DNA from: MFD04580-c1 sp963702995
GTDB lineage: Bacteria; Planctomycetota; Phycisphaerae; Tepidisphaerales; Tepidisphaeraceae
Direction of reading: 5' to 3'
Length of the DNA stretch: 64,000 nucleotides
NCBI GenBank assembly: GCA_963702995.1
Contig: OY969783.1
Span: 3,534,001-3,598,000 of the forward strand
Part shown: in pieces, positions 47,190 through 57,000 of the stretch
Layout: the number at the start of each line of letters is the position of its first letter
How positions within the stretch are numbered: position 1 is the stretch's first letter
Made by a program: the position numbers and the translations under genes
The notes under the pieces: model-generated
Database searches by the model: none
Told to the model about the DNA's origin: nothing
The model's input: the letters and a program-made list of their open reading frames with translations, nothing else

Positions 47190-47245
47190 ATTTCTTACTT
47201 CCTCCTGTGAGATCACTTTCGAGTGCTTCGGATTTTCCACTTTGC
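47190..47245. repeat. Partial dispersed A/T-rich element (copy 4)
   Basis: GATTTCTTACTTCC and GTGCTTCGGATTTTCCACTTTGCC match the right half of the dispersed element; the left half is missing or degraded. Confidence 0.5.
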
Positions 47246-47275
47246 CGTCAGGTACCTGGGTACGAAAGGTTCATT

Positions 47276-47794
47276 TTGCGAAAAACACCTTGCCTCGCCT
47301 GGAACGTCGTTTGGGCCACGCTGCTTGCCGGGTGCGCCGGCTCGTCCGCCCCAAATGGGCCGCGGGCATCGCCAAGCGCGGCGCCTGACGTGGTGCTCGC
47401 CCCGCTTGGTGGGGAGAAACGCGCGCTGGCATCACTGAAAGGGAAGGTCGTCGTCCTCGACTTCTGGGCCACCTGGTGCCCGCCCTGCCGTGAGAGCCTG
47501 CCGCGCCTTCAGGCCCTGGCCACCGATCCGAAGAAGTCTAAGCAGGGGCTCGTCGTCTTCGCCGTCAACGAACGGGAAGACGCGGCCGACATCCGCGGCT
47601 TCCTCGATCGCAACCATTACTCCTTCACCGTAGCCCAGGACGCCGACGGGTCCCTCGCGCGCGCCTTCGACGTAACCGGCCTCCCCACAACCGTGGTCAT
47701 CGGCCGCGACGGAACAATCCAAGCGGCCGCCACTGGCTTCGGCCCCGCCACCGCCTCTCAAATCGACGAAGCAGTGGGAAAAGCCCTCCGGTAA
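47276..47794 (+). CDS. TlpA-like thioredoxin lipoprotein
   Basis: 172 residues from a TTG start at 47276 (AAAGG upstream). Short leader with lipobox LAGC (Cys20), then a TlpA-type thioredoxin fold: KGKVVVLDFWATWCPPCRES with active-site Cys68 and Cys71, VVFAVNEREDAADIRGFLDR, cis-Pro in VTGLPTTVVIGRDGTI. Expected to be membrane-anchored outside the cytoplasm and to reduce or exchange disulfides, e.g. for cytochrome or copper-protein maturation. An alternative TTG at 47171 would translate through the dispersed repeat and is less likely. Confidence 0.85.
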   Translation: MRKTPCLAWNVVWATLLAGCAGSSAPNGPRASPSAAPDVVLAPLGGEKRALASLKGKVVVLDFWATWCPPCRESLPRLQALATDPKKSKQGLVVFAVNEREDAADIRGFLDRNHYSFTVAQDADGSLARAFDVTGLPTTVVIGRDGTIQAAATGFGPATASQIDEAVGKALR

Positions 47795-47837
47795 CTGTTC
47801 TTCCTACAACGGCGCGTAGACAAGCGACGTCGAAGTG

Positions 47838-48944
47838 TCAAAACGTGTAGCTGAAGATCACCTTGAACAGGGTTGAGGCGACGAGCTGGTCGCCGGTGGT
47901 GTGCTGGTAGACAGGGAATTCGACGTCGGCGTAGATCATCAGGGGGTGCAGGTCGAATTCGAGGCCGGGCGACAGAAGGATTCTCTGATAGCCCGAGGCC
48001 ACCGGGTGGGCTGAATTGTCGCCGCCGTCGCTGGTTCGTTCGGATGCGATGACCTGGGCGATCGGGGCGATCCGCACCCCGTGGAGCGTGAGCCCCGTGA
48101 AGTAGACGCCGGCCGCCCCGTCGATCTCGATCCCGGGGCGATACCCATCGCTGATCCCCACGGGGATGTCCGCCTCAACCTGGAAGAACGCGTCCCACCG
48201 CTGGTCGGCGGCTAGGCTCGTCCGGTAATAACCTCCGACAAGGATGTCGGTGCTGCCTGTGCCGACTTGGGTATCCCGATCGGCGAGCCGGTGCTTGAAC
48301 TCGCCGCTGGGCAGCTTCACGCCCAGTTCGATCCCCAGTGATTGATCTTCAAAGAAACCGGAGTAGATCCCTTTCAGCCGGATGTCACCGAGGGCGGTCC
48401 ACGCGGTCGTGAAGACATCGCCCGTGGCCGCGTCGGTCCCCTTGAAATATCGATGGTCCACCGGGATCTCGATCTGCGCCCCCCAGGCGCGAGTGAAGAG
48501 GTACTGAAGCCCCAGGGTGTAGAAGTCGGTACGGATGGCCTTGTCGCCGTTGTCGGCGGCCGGCGCGTGCGCGGTGCTCCGGAAGTTGCGGTTCTGGTCC
48601 TGATAGTCGTACTCGAGCCACAGCAGGCCACCCGTCCCCTGTGGAAGCATGGTGCTGGTGCCGACGTCGAAGACGCCGCACCCGCAGGCGCAGGCGTAGA
48701 GCGCATCATCGGCCAGAGTGCGGGCTGGCGGTCGATCGGCGTTCTCCGCCGCCAGCGGCGCGAGTGACAACGCGCCGGTTGGGACGGGGGGCGGAAGCGT
48801 GATCTCCCCCGCCTGCTCAACGGGAGCGGCGGACAGGGTGAGGGGGCTAACGCGCGCCGCGACCGCGGATCGGCCACTTTGGGAAGTTACAACCAGCGCA
48901 AGAAGCGCTGCCAAGCGGAGAGCATGGGATCGAGAAATTTGCAT
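47838..48944 (-). CDS. Outer-membrane beta-barrel protein with Cys-rich CACGCG segment
   Basis: 368 residues. Signal peptide (MQISRSHALRLAALLALVVT); after a variable region, LYACACGCGVFDVGTSTMLP holds four closely spaced cysteines. Alternating beta-strand pattern follows (LLWLEYDYQDQNRNFRSTAH, FYTLGLQYLFTRAWGAQIEI, LGDIRLKGIYSGFFEDQSLG, TDILVGGYYRTSLAADQRWD) and the protein ends LFKVIFSYTF, the terminal aromatic typical of outer-membrane barrels. It resembles the porin-like transporter group near metal-handling genes. The Cys cluster suggests metal binding, but no substrate can be assigned. ATG 48944. Confidence 0.72.
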   Translation of the reverse strand: MQISRSHALRLAALLALVVTSQSGRSAVAARVSPLTLSAAPVEQAGEITLPPPVPTGALSLAPLAAENADRPPARTLADDALYACACGCGVFDVGTSTMLPQGTGGLLWLEYDYQDQNRNFRSTAHAPAADNGDKAIRTDFYTLGLQYLFTRAWGAQIEIPVDHRYFKGTDAATGDVFTTAWTALGDIRLKGIYSGFFEDQSLGIELGVKLPSGEFKHRLADRDTQVGTGSTDILVGGYYRTSLAADQRWDAFFQVEADIPVGISDGYRPGIEIDGAAGVYFTGLTLHGVRIAPIAQVIASERTSDGGDNSAHPVASGYQRILLSPGLEFDLHPLMIYADVEFPVYQHTTGDQLVASTLFKVIFSYTF

Positions 48945-49090
48945 GGTAATGACCGGGACAGGGGCCTGATGGGGCAAACGCCCGCGTGGAATGCGGCGGC
49001 ACGCCTTGAACCGAAGGGCCAGACGCCGTCGATTGACGTTCTCATCTCCCGGCGTTTTTTACGAAGGCCGGGAGGAGGGGAAAGAGGGAA

Positions 49091-49498
49091 TCAGGCAAGC
49101 CCTGGGGGAGCGCGGCCGAGGTAGGTCAGTGCAACGGACGGCAGGCAGGCGGCCGCGGGTTCCCGCAGGCGGGCCATCCCGCAGAAGTAGAGCGGCGGGT
49201 GGGTGACATCGACGGCCACCGCGGGCGAGAGGGCGGCCGCGAAGAAGCAGAGAGCACAGCGGGAGGCGGGGCTCGGCGTCGCCGGCGTCGGTCGCTTCGT
49301 GCCGGCGGCACAGCAGGCGCGGCGACCGGCCGGCTGCTCGACCTCACATTGATCGCACGACCCGGGGAGCGTGACCGTACCGCGCCGATGGCCCGGCACG
49401 ATCACATCCAGCCATAGAGTTAGGAAGCAAAGGAAAACGAGCCGAAACCCGCAGGACCGCGTGAGATGAAAGACGTGGCTGAAAATAAGCTCGCCCAT
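49091..49498 (-). CDS. Small Cys-rich membrane-anchored protein
   Basis: 135 residues from ATG 49498. A hydrophobic N-terminus (GFRLVFLCFLTLWLDVIVPG) anchors or exports it; then CDQCEVEQPAGRRACCAAG and a second hydrophobic segment SRCALCFFAAALSPAVAVDV. The paired cysteines resemble DUF2946-type proteins associated with copper handling, but I cannot confirm the family. It precedes the CACGCG barrel gene on the same strand by 146 bp, which supports a shared role, possibly in metal transport. Confidence 0.5.
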   Translation of the reverse strand: MGELIFSHVFHLTRSCGFRLVFLCFLTLWLDVIVPGHRRGTVTLPGSCDQCEVEQPAGRRACCAAGTKRPTPATPSPASRCALCFFAAALSPAVAVDVTHPPLYFCGMARLREPAAACLPSVALTYLGRAPPGLA

Positions 49499-49725
49499 CG
49501 CGATGACGCGCACTCAAAAGGCTGAAATCGACCCCGACGCAGACGCTGCCGCCGTAGGACAGATAGCAAGCATAGCCGATCTTGTTGACCCGACGTAGGG
49601 GCGGCGGGTCAGGGCAGGGTCAGGGCGTGGCCATCACTTGGGCCAGTCGCCCGCACGACGCACAATGATCTGGGCGCTCCCAAGACGACCACACCCATTC
49701 AACGCGAGACGGCAACCGCACCTTC

Positions 49726-50941
49726 TCACGCCGACAAGTGCGGCCGATGCCCGCCCACCAGCCGTTCGCGCAGCTTTAGGAACGTTCGCTCCACCACCCA
49801 GTACGAACATTCCGCGACGGCGACCGCCAGGAGCAGCCTGCCAAGCCCCGCGCTCGGCCCGATGCGGAAGAGCCGTGCGGCCGCCTGGTCCGGGTCGATC
49901 AGGAACAACTGCTGCCAGAGGTACAAGCTGTACGAGATCAGCCCAACGTGAACGACAGGTCCCCAGTTCAGAAACCGACCGACGGGTGACTGAACGTTCT
50001 GCACCGCCCAGACGATCAACAGCACAATGCAGGCCCCCTCGACCGTATAGCCGCCGAGGGCAAGGTACGGCTGGCTGAAGACCTCGTGCTTTGAGGCCGG
50101 CTCGCTCCAGACTTCGAGGTACGGTGACACGACAAACAGGAACGCGAACGCCGCCCAGTGCAGCTTGCGATCGAAGATGCCGCGCAGGAATCGCTGGAAC
50201 CCCTCGTGCGAGTAGTAGAGCGCCGTCGCGCAGCCGAACATCAGGCTGTCAACCCGCGTGTGGAGCAGGAATGGGATCCGGGTGAAGAAGAGCGCCCCGT
50301 GCGGGGCCGCGAAGAAACTGATGGCGCGGATGACCGGCGTGACGAGCAGCAGCGCGAGCGCCATCCGCTTGGCGCCCAGGCGGCCGAAGACCGCCAGCGT
50401 CAGGGGCCAGAAGAGATAGAACTGCTCCTCGACGCTAAGCGACCAGGTGTGGCCCACCCATTCGGTCGTTGGCCTCGGGAAGTAATTGGTGATGAACAGG
50501 GCGGCCGCGACGAGGTTGTGCGTGGGGATGGCGATCGCGTGCCAATGCCGCAATAGCACCACGACCCCCAGGAAAGAGAAATAAGCCGGCATGATCCGGA
50601 AGAACCGGCGCATGTAGAAGCCGCCGAGGCTGATGCGACCCGATTTGTTTTGTTCACGTAACAACAGGTGGGTGATCAGGAAGCCGCTGATCACGAAGAA
50701 GACGCTGACACCGAGCGGCCCGTTCCCCGGGATGGCGGTCGTCCAGCGCCGCGTCTGAAAGTCGAGCCCGACGATCGTCCGCAGGTGCGAGATGAGCACC
50801 AGCGCAATGGAGATCGCCCGCAGCCCGTCGAGCGAAGGGATGCGGCCGCCCAGCGGGGCCGGGAACGTTGTGGCCGCCGGCCGCTTCGACTCGACCGCCG
50901 GCGCGCACGACGGGGTCAGGGTGAACCGTAAGGGCGCTCAT
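49726..50941 (-). CDS. Acyltransferase 3 family membrane protein, frameshifted at N-terminus
   Basis: OafA-like O-acyltransferase of about 405 residues modifying a cell-surface glycan or lipid. The start MSALTVHPDPVV (ATG 50941) and the domain opening GRIPSLDGLRAISIALVLIS are in different frames, with the shift at about 50905-50925. Core: catalytic-type His in VLISHLRTIVG, GVSVFFVISGFLITHLLLRE, YMRRFFRIMPAYFSFL, GHTWSLSVEEQFYLFWPLTL and late TM helices. The end, VAVAECSYWVVERTFLKLRE, is typical. Acceptor unknown. Lies between the two inverted Kelch genes. Confidence 0.85.
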
Positions 50942-51122
50942 ATCCGGATCATCGGCTTAATCTCTCTTCAAGTCAGGTGCCCGGCGGCAAGTGCGTGCCC
51001 GGCGAGGCCGCCCGAACCCAGAGTCTGACGGGCGTCATTCCGGTGAAGCGCGCCGGCAGACTCGCGGCGGAAGCCGACCCGTGGGCGGCCAACAGGCCGA
51101 ACGGTCCGGGCCCGCATACAGC

Positions 51123-52736
51123 CTACTGACCAATATACATCGAGTTGGTGAGGTAAGGAGACGTGTTCGGGTTGCCGCCATAGTAGAGAACCTTGCCGTT
51201 CACAAAGCCGCAGAACGCGCTCTTCCGCGGCTGCGGGACGTGCGCGAGGGTTGTCCACTTGTTGGTTGCGATGTCGTACTCGTAGAGCAGGTCGCTGTCG
51301 TTGTCCTTCGTGGCGCCTCCGTCGAGCTGGCCGCCGGCGACGAGGATTTTGTCCCCCGCCAAGCAGGTGCCCGGCTGAATATGCCCGATCCCCACCGGCA
51401 GCGAAGCGGCGAAGGACCATGTCCGCGTCTTGGCGTCATAGACCTGGACGTGGCTTTGGTTGCTGGTCGTCTCGAGCTTGTCGTGCAGGCCGCCGATCGC
51501 GTAGATCTCGTCGCCGTGCGAGACGCACCCCATGTGGTTGCAGGAGTCGGGGATCGGCGTGTCCAGCACCCAGCCGGCGCTGGGGTTGTCGAGGTCCATC
51601 CGCCAGTGCGTGGTGCGGCCCTTGAGGTCGGAGCCGAGCCCGCTGAAGTAATGCAGCTCGCGGCCGACAATCCCCATCGACCCCGCGCCGCGCAACTCGG
51701 GAAGGCTCGGCCCCTGCGACCAGACGTTGTGTTCGATGTCGTACTTGTAGACCAGGTTGCTGGCGTGAACCCCGTCATTCACGAACGCGCCGCCGATCCA
51801 GGCCGTGTCGGTCTCGGCGTCGATGGCGACGGGGCAGTCGTTGACCGCGATCGGGCAGTCGGCCATCCGCGCCCACTTCCCGGTCTCCGGGTTGTAGGCG
51901 TCCATCTCCTTGGAAATATGGAGCTGATAGTCGCTGAACCCGCCGAAGACATAGAACTTTCCGTTGGCGACGAAGGCGGCCCCTTCCGCGCGGGCGATCG
52001 GGGCAGGCGCCGCGGCATGCCACGTGATGCCGGCAGGGACGGGTGTGGGTGTGGGCGTCGGCGTGGGCGTGGGCGTGGGCGTTGGATTGGGCGTCGGGGT
52101 GGGAGTCGAGGCACCCGATGCATTCCGTACTACCTGGATGCCTGAGAGGATCGCGTTCTCCTTAATGGACTGGAAACCCAGTGTCAGTTGTCCGCCGACG
52201 ACATCAACGGCGAACGTGCGGCCGATGGCCGCCATACCCCCGCCGGCCTTGGCGATGTCAAAGCTGCCGAGCACAATCTTCCCCTGGGCCGTAATGTTGA
52301 AGGCGCGCTTCCCGGGGGTGGTGTAGAGGGGGTCGGAGAAGAAAAGGTTGACCGTATACGAGCCGTCCGCCAGCGGCAGCTTGTAACTAAAATTCCCCCA
52401 CCGGCGGTCATAGAAGAGGGTGTCGTCGGTCGTGCCGGCGACAGCGTATGGCGTACGGCTGACCGTTCCGCCGGAGGCATCGGCGTCGGCGGACCAGAGG
52501 TGCCCGTTCGAGTCGGTGTAGGCGCCGCCGCCGACATTAATCAAATAGCCTGACGGAAGGGACCGAGCCACAGCGACCGCGCCGTCTTGCGCCACGGCGC
52601 CGATCCCGCTTGTCCCACCGTGGAGAAGGTCGCGACCCTCCAGCCGCTCCACGCTTGGCCGCTTCACGCGATCGCAAGAGGCAGTTCGGGTTGCGGGGCG
52701 GTGTTCGGGAGGGGGGGAGGTTCGGTTTAGCTTCAC
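51123..52736 (-). CDS. LEPR-XLL malectin-Kelch surface protein, paralogue 2
   Basis: About 537 residues from a GTG at 52736 (AGGA upstream); the start is uncertain because the frame stays open further upstream without an ATG near the motif. LEPR-XLL-like motif VERLEGRDLLHGG; malectin-like domain (VGGGAYTDSNGHLWSADADA, WGNFSYKLPLADGSYTVNLF, FSDPLYTTPGKRAFNITAQG); (PT)n linker; Kelch propeller almost identical to paralogue 1 (one residue difference seen over about 260) until the last about 35 residues, which differ (HVPQPRKSAFCGFVNGKVLY). The malectin domains are clearly more divergent than the Kelch domains. Confidence 0.82.
   Translation of the reverse strand: MKLNRTSPPPEHRPATRTASCDRVKRPSVERLEGRDLLHGGTSGIGAVAQDGAVAVARSLPSGYLINVGGGAYTDSNGHLWSADADASGGTVSRTPYAVAGTTDDTLFYDRRWGNFSYKLPLADGSYTVNLFFSDPLYTTPGKRAFNITAQGKIVLGSFDIAKAGGGMAAIGRTFAVDVVGGQLTLGFQSIKENAILSGIQVVRNASGASTPTPTPNPTPTPTPTPTPTPTPVPAGITWHAAAPAPIARAEGAAFVANGKFYVFGGFSDYQLHISKEMDAYNPETGKWARMADCPIAVNDCPVAIDAETDTAWIGGAFVNDGVHASNLVYKYDIEHNVWSQGPSLPELRGAGSMGIVGRELHYFSGLGSDLKGRTTHWRMDLDNPSAGWVLDTPIPDSCNHMGCVSHGDEIYAIGGLHDKLETTSNQSHVQVYDAKTRTWSFAASLPVGIGHIQPGTCLAGDKILVAGGQLDGGATKDNDSDLLYEYDIATNKWTTLAHVPQPRKSAFCGFVNGKVLYYGGNPNTSPYLTNSMYIGQ
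51244..52033 (-). repeat. 790-bp inverted repeat, arm 2
   Basis: Reverse complement of 46208-46997 with only scattered mismatches. Together the two arms flank 4246 bp (46998-51243). Confidence 0.9.
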
Positions 52737-52918
52737 AACAACATCCTGCGGCGCCGACCGAGCCGCGGTTACAGCTTCATAAGAAGTCTTCCGGCGGGGG
52801 CGAGCCACTCGCGTCCGGCCGACGGAAGGCAACGACGTCGGGGATGAGGATATCGTGCGGCTTTGCTGCGTTGGGCCCCGGAAATCGACGCCGGCGGGTT
52901 TTTTCGCCGTGGCGCGGG

Positions 52919-53989
52919 TCACCGGGGCGACGCCGGTTGCGTACCGGGCTCGAGCCGAGGCGGCCGGATCGAATCGACGACCGCCTCCGCCGCGGCGGCG
53001 TACGCGGGCAAATCCGCTCCATCGGCCGGTCTGAGGACGAAATTCAGAAGGACGACGTGCTTCGCGTCCAGGCTGACCAACGCCCACCGAACGGTCTGCT
53101 TCTCGGTCGTCTTGCCGACCGGCACGGTTGCGGCGACCGGCTGGGTGATCACGCCCAGGATCGGCCCCGGCCGCTCCGACCAGGCCGGCGGCGGGTCAAA
53201 TGTCCCCTTCTTCACCAGCCCTTCTAGGAGCTTGGCCTTGATGGAATCGAAAACCTCGCCGTCCTTGATCGTCACGAGCTGGGCGTAGGCGAGGAACTCG
53301 GTCGCGTCGGCGCGGGGGTTGTACAGCGCGAGATCGACGGCTCGATCCGGGTGCGGCGTCGGCGCGCCGTACATCAGCCGCGGGAAATTGATCGTCGCCC
53401 CGCCGTTAAAGATCGCGATCGGATGCTCCAGGGCCTCCAGGTGTCGCGCGGGCGGCTCAAAGGCAACCCACTTCCAGCTTTGAACAAGCGACTCGAACTC
53501 GGGCGTCGCCGTGTGGCCCTTGGCCGCGGCGGCGATCATCACATAGGCGATCCCGCCGCGAAGGCAGACAATCGCGTCGCTCACCGAGACCCCGGCACGC
53601 GCGGTCGCCGCCGGGGTGACGCGGACGCGCCGCGCGGGCGCGCCGTCCAGCGTCGCGGCCGATTCCTGCACCTTGCCCCAGGTGGCCGCCAGCTTGTGGG
53701 TCGCGACCGTCAGATCGGTCACGGCCGCGTGCGCGGCTTCGAGGGTGAGGATCGCCTTCATGTCCGTCCCGGTGGAATCGTTCGTCGTCCACTGGGCGAC
53801 GGTCGGCGCCTTGTCTTTCTGCAGTTCCTTCCAGCCGGCCGGCGGCTCAACGCCGAAGCCAGCGCAGGGGAAGCGGCCCGCCGGCAGCGCCGCCGCGGCG
53901 CCAGCGCCCGCTTCGGCATAAAGATGGCCGGCCAGCAGGATCGCGGCAACGAATGCCGAGCGGGGCCAATCTCGGCGAGAGGGTCGCAT
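52919..53989 (-). CDS. Exported protein of unknown function
   Basis: 356 residues with a signal peptide (RSAFVAAILLAGHLYAEAGA). Two related halves are visible: GRFPCAGFGVEPPAGWKELQ ... MIAAAAKGHTATPEFESLVQ SWKWV and NGGATINFPRLMYG ... VVLLNFVLRPADGADLPAYA AAAEAVVDSI, each resembling a PsbP/DcrB-like alpha-beta fold ending in a helix. No catalytic motif. The gene starts 11 bp downstream of the giant LamG-ThuA gene, so the two are almost certainly co-transcribed and may act together outside the cell. Confidence 0.6.
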   Translation of the reverse strand: MRPSRRDWPRSAFVAAILLAGHLYAEAGAGAAAALPAGRFPCAGFGVEPPAGWKELQKDKAPTVAQWTTNDSTGTDMKAILTLEAAHAAVTDLTVATHKLAATWGKVQESAATLDGAPARRVRVTPAATARAGVSVSDAIVCLRGGIAYVMIAAAAKGHTATPEFESLVQSWKWVAFEPPARHLEALEHPIAIFNGGATINFPRLMYGAPTPHPDRAVDLALYNPRADATEFLAYAQLVTIKDGEVFDSIKAKLLEGLVKKGTFDPPPAWSERPGPILGVITQPVAATVPVGKTTEKQTVRWALVSLDAKHVVLLNFVLRPADGADLPAYAAAAEAVVDSIRPPRLEPGTQPASPR

Positions 53990-54000
53990 GCAGCCTCCGC

Positions 54001-57000
54001 TCAGGGCTTCTTGGGGTCGGGCTCGTCGGGCGGGTAGACAGACTGGACGCCCCCCGCCGGGACGTCCACATGGGCCGTCCAGAGCAGGGCATTAAGCATC
54101 ACCGTCCGAAACCCGTCGAGCTTCCAGTTCGAGAAGAAGTGCCCTTCGGTGTAGGCGAAGCCGCGATGCCCGTTGGGCCGCTCCACGGCCCAGCCGACCA
54201 GCGATTCCCGCGTCGGCGGGCCGACCGTCGCCGGGTCGAAGGTCAGCAGCGGAGTCAGGCCCGGGTCCGGGTCGGCGAACCGCATTTTGTAGTAATACTC
54301 CGTGTTGGCATCGAACGGCTTAAAACCCCGCAGGATCGGGTGCTCCGGCGTGACCGCCGTTGTCGTCGTCTGGAAGACACGGTGGATCGAATACCACTTG
54401 TCGTGCGTCTTGGGCGTGCTGGGGCCTTGGGAGTCGTAGTCGAAATAGCCGCCAACCCAGTTCTCGAACTCTTTCCCCATCTTGTCCGTGGGGACAAAAA
54501 CGGTGTAGTGCATTACGGCCAGACCGACGCCCTTGTCCATCAGTTGACCCAGCTTCTTGAGCCGCGCTCCAGGCACCCCCTGGAGCAGCGGGTGGCGCGA
54601 CGCCTCGACGTCGGAGCCATCGCAATACATGAAGATGGCGTCGGCGTCGTCCAGGATCGATTCATCCTCCGGCCACCCGTTGAGCACAAGCTCCGTCTTC
54701 ACCCCTTTGACGTTGGGGGCCTCGTCCAGCCACCGCTTGAGCAGACGACAGCCGCGCTCGTACTCGTGGGCGCCCACGCCGTGGCTCTTCTTGCCGGCGA
54801 TCAGGACGATCTTCTTCACCTTCTTCGCAGGCGCGTCGCTGGGCGCGGGCGACTCTACGGCGGGGGCGGCAGGCTCGGCGAGCAAGGCGGCCAGCGCCGC
54901 AAGGTCCGCCGCGGCGACGGGCGGCCCCAGCGCGTGGATCGTATTCCAGATCTGATGCCGGATCCCCGTGCCGTCGGCCGCGTCGAGGTTGACGGTGATC
55001 TCCATCTGCATCACCGGCTTCAGGCCGCCGATTTCGAGGAAGATGGTCTTCCCGTCGGCCGCCAGCTTTGCCGATTTGACGGCGAGCGTGTCATACCCCT
55101 GCTTGTCGGGATGATCGACCGACCAATGGGCCGAGCCGTACGCCCCCGACCAGCGGTAGTTCCATTGCAGCACGCCGTACGACTCCGGGTCGTTTGCGGT
55201 CTTAGGGTCGAGCGGGTCGGTATAGGTAAGGAGGACGCCGTTTTTGCGGACATGCAGGGCGGCGGGCATGTTGACGGTCTTGCCGGTGTAGCGGACGCGC
55301 TGCACCGCCCCGTCCTTCACGCCGGCGGTCTGCCAACCGCGGAGCCCGCAGGCGTATAACTGCCCATCCGCCGGCCGGAATCGCGCCCGCATCGCCCCGG
55401 TGCTGAAGTGGAGCGGGAAGCGGAAGGCGCCTCCCTGGGTGACGCCGTCAACGGTTTCCGTCATCACGTGATAGAGGGCTGCCGCCCCGTAGCTGGTGTG
55501 GAGCATCTCGCCGCTGAACGGCCCCCACTTCTTGCCTTCGACCCAGACCTGGGAAGCGCTGGAATTGTCGCAGTTCTGTGGCATCCAGCAGATTGGCTGG
55601 CCCGGGCTTGTCTCCGGCGTATCGCGGTGGCTCATCGGCTGGAAGCCAAGGAACGCGCCGGGGGTGACGATGTCGATCCGCGAGGCGGGGACCCATTCCC
55701 CTTCGTTGTCGGCCTCGGTGATCATCCCGTTGGCGGGGTTGACGCCAAGGCCGTTGCTGTTGCGGACGCCCGTCGCGACGACCGAAAGCCGCCCATCGGC
55801 TCGCGCGACCTTCAGCACCGTGCCGCCGTGGGCGGTCCCGTCACCGCATTTGACGTAGTAGAAGTTGCCGGCCGGGTCGGTCTCGAGGTTCGTGGCGTAG
55901 GCGTGACCGCTGGTGGTCACCTTGCAGTCGTTGTTGAAGTTCTCGTAAAAGTCGGCCTCGCCGTCGCCGTTGAGATCCCGCAGCCGGGTGATCTGGTCGC
56001 GGCCCAGGACATAGACTTCATCATCGACAATCTTCAGCCCCAGCGGCTGAAAGAGCCCCGTCGCGTAGCGCCGCCAGCTCAGCTTTTTCAACCCGTCGTC
56101 GATCCCGCTGACGACCCAGACGTCGCCGCTGATCGAGCAGATCGCCATGTCCCCATTGCGGAAGAAATCGAGCCCGCCGAAGCGGAGGAAGCTTTTCCAG
56201 GGGTTGTCGTCCGGGGCGGTCAGGGTATCGACGACGTAGGGCGCGTTGTCCGGGGATCGCTCGCCGCGCGTCACCACCGCCGTCGGGTAGAGCGAGGGGC
56301 CGCCACCGGTCAGGCTTGAAAGCGGGGCCGGCGCGACAGCGGCCGGGCCCGGGGCTGGAGCCTCGCCCCGCCCGAATCTTAAGGTCACCTGCACCACTCG
56401 ATCCGTCGGCTCAAACACTCTCATGACGCGGCCGGCGGCGTCCATAGACAACGTCGGCTTCTTCTCCCCGTTGCTCCCTCCGACCTCGCCAACATAGATC
56501 GCGTTCTCCCCATCAGGGATGATCAGCTCCGCACCCGGCGCCAGAGTTTCTGTCCGCGCTGCGGTGCGATCGTTCGACCGGAAGAGGACCATCCGCAGTC
56601 GTTCCTTGTGCGGGCGGAGTTCCACCGTCCGAGTGAAGTAGGTCCGCCCGTCCAGTTGCTCCAGCCCGGGCATATCCAGAACGGGCGTCCCCGCCACCGT
56701 GTAGGAGAGGATGACTTTCTCACCATGACGATAGAGCCCGGCATACCGCGCGATCTCCTTCGGGAGCGGCCCAAGCCGATCCGGGCGAGGGTCTGTGAAG
56801 CTGCCTCCGTCAACCAACCATCCCGGCTCCGGCGTTGTGGCGACCTGAACAGCCCCGTCGATGTCCGGGTGTCGCGCCAAACCTTCCCTGGAGGCAAAGA
56901 TCTTCAGGAAACCTCCGGTCCAAGCGGCGCTGTACCTCATCAATTCCGTGTCGAAGCAGACGGCCGCCTGCTTCTCTTTTGGCGCAGTCGGGTTCAGGCG

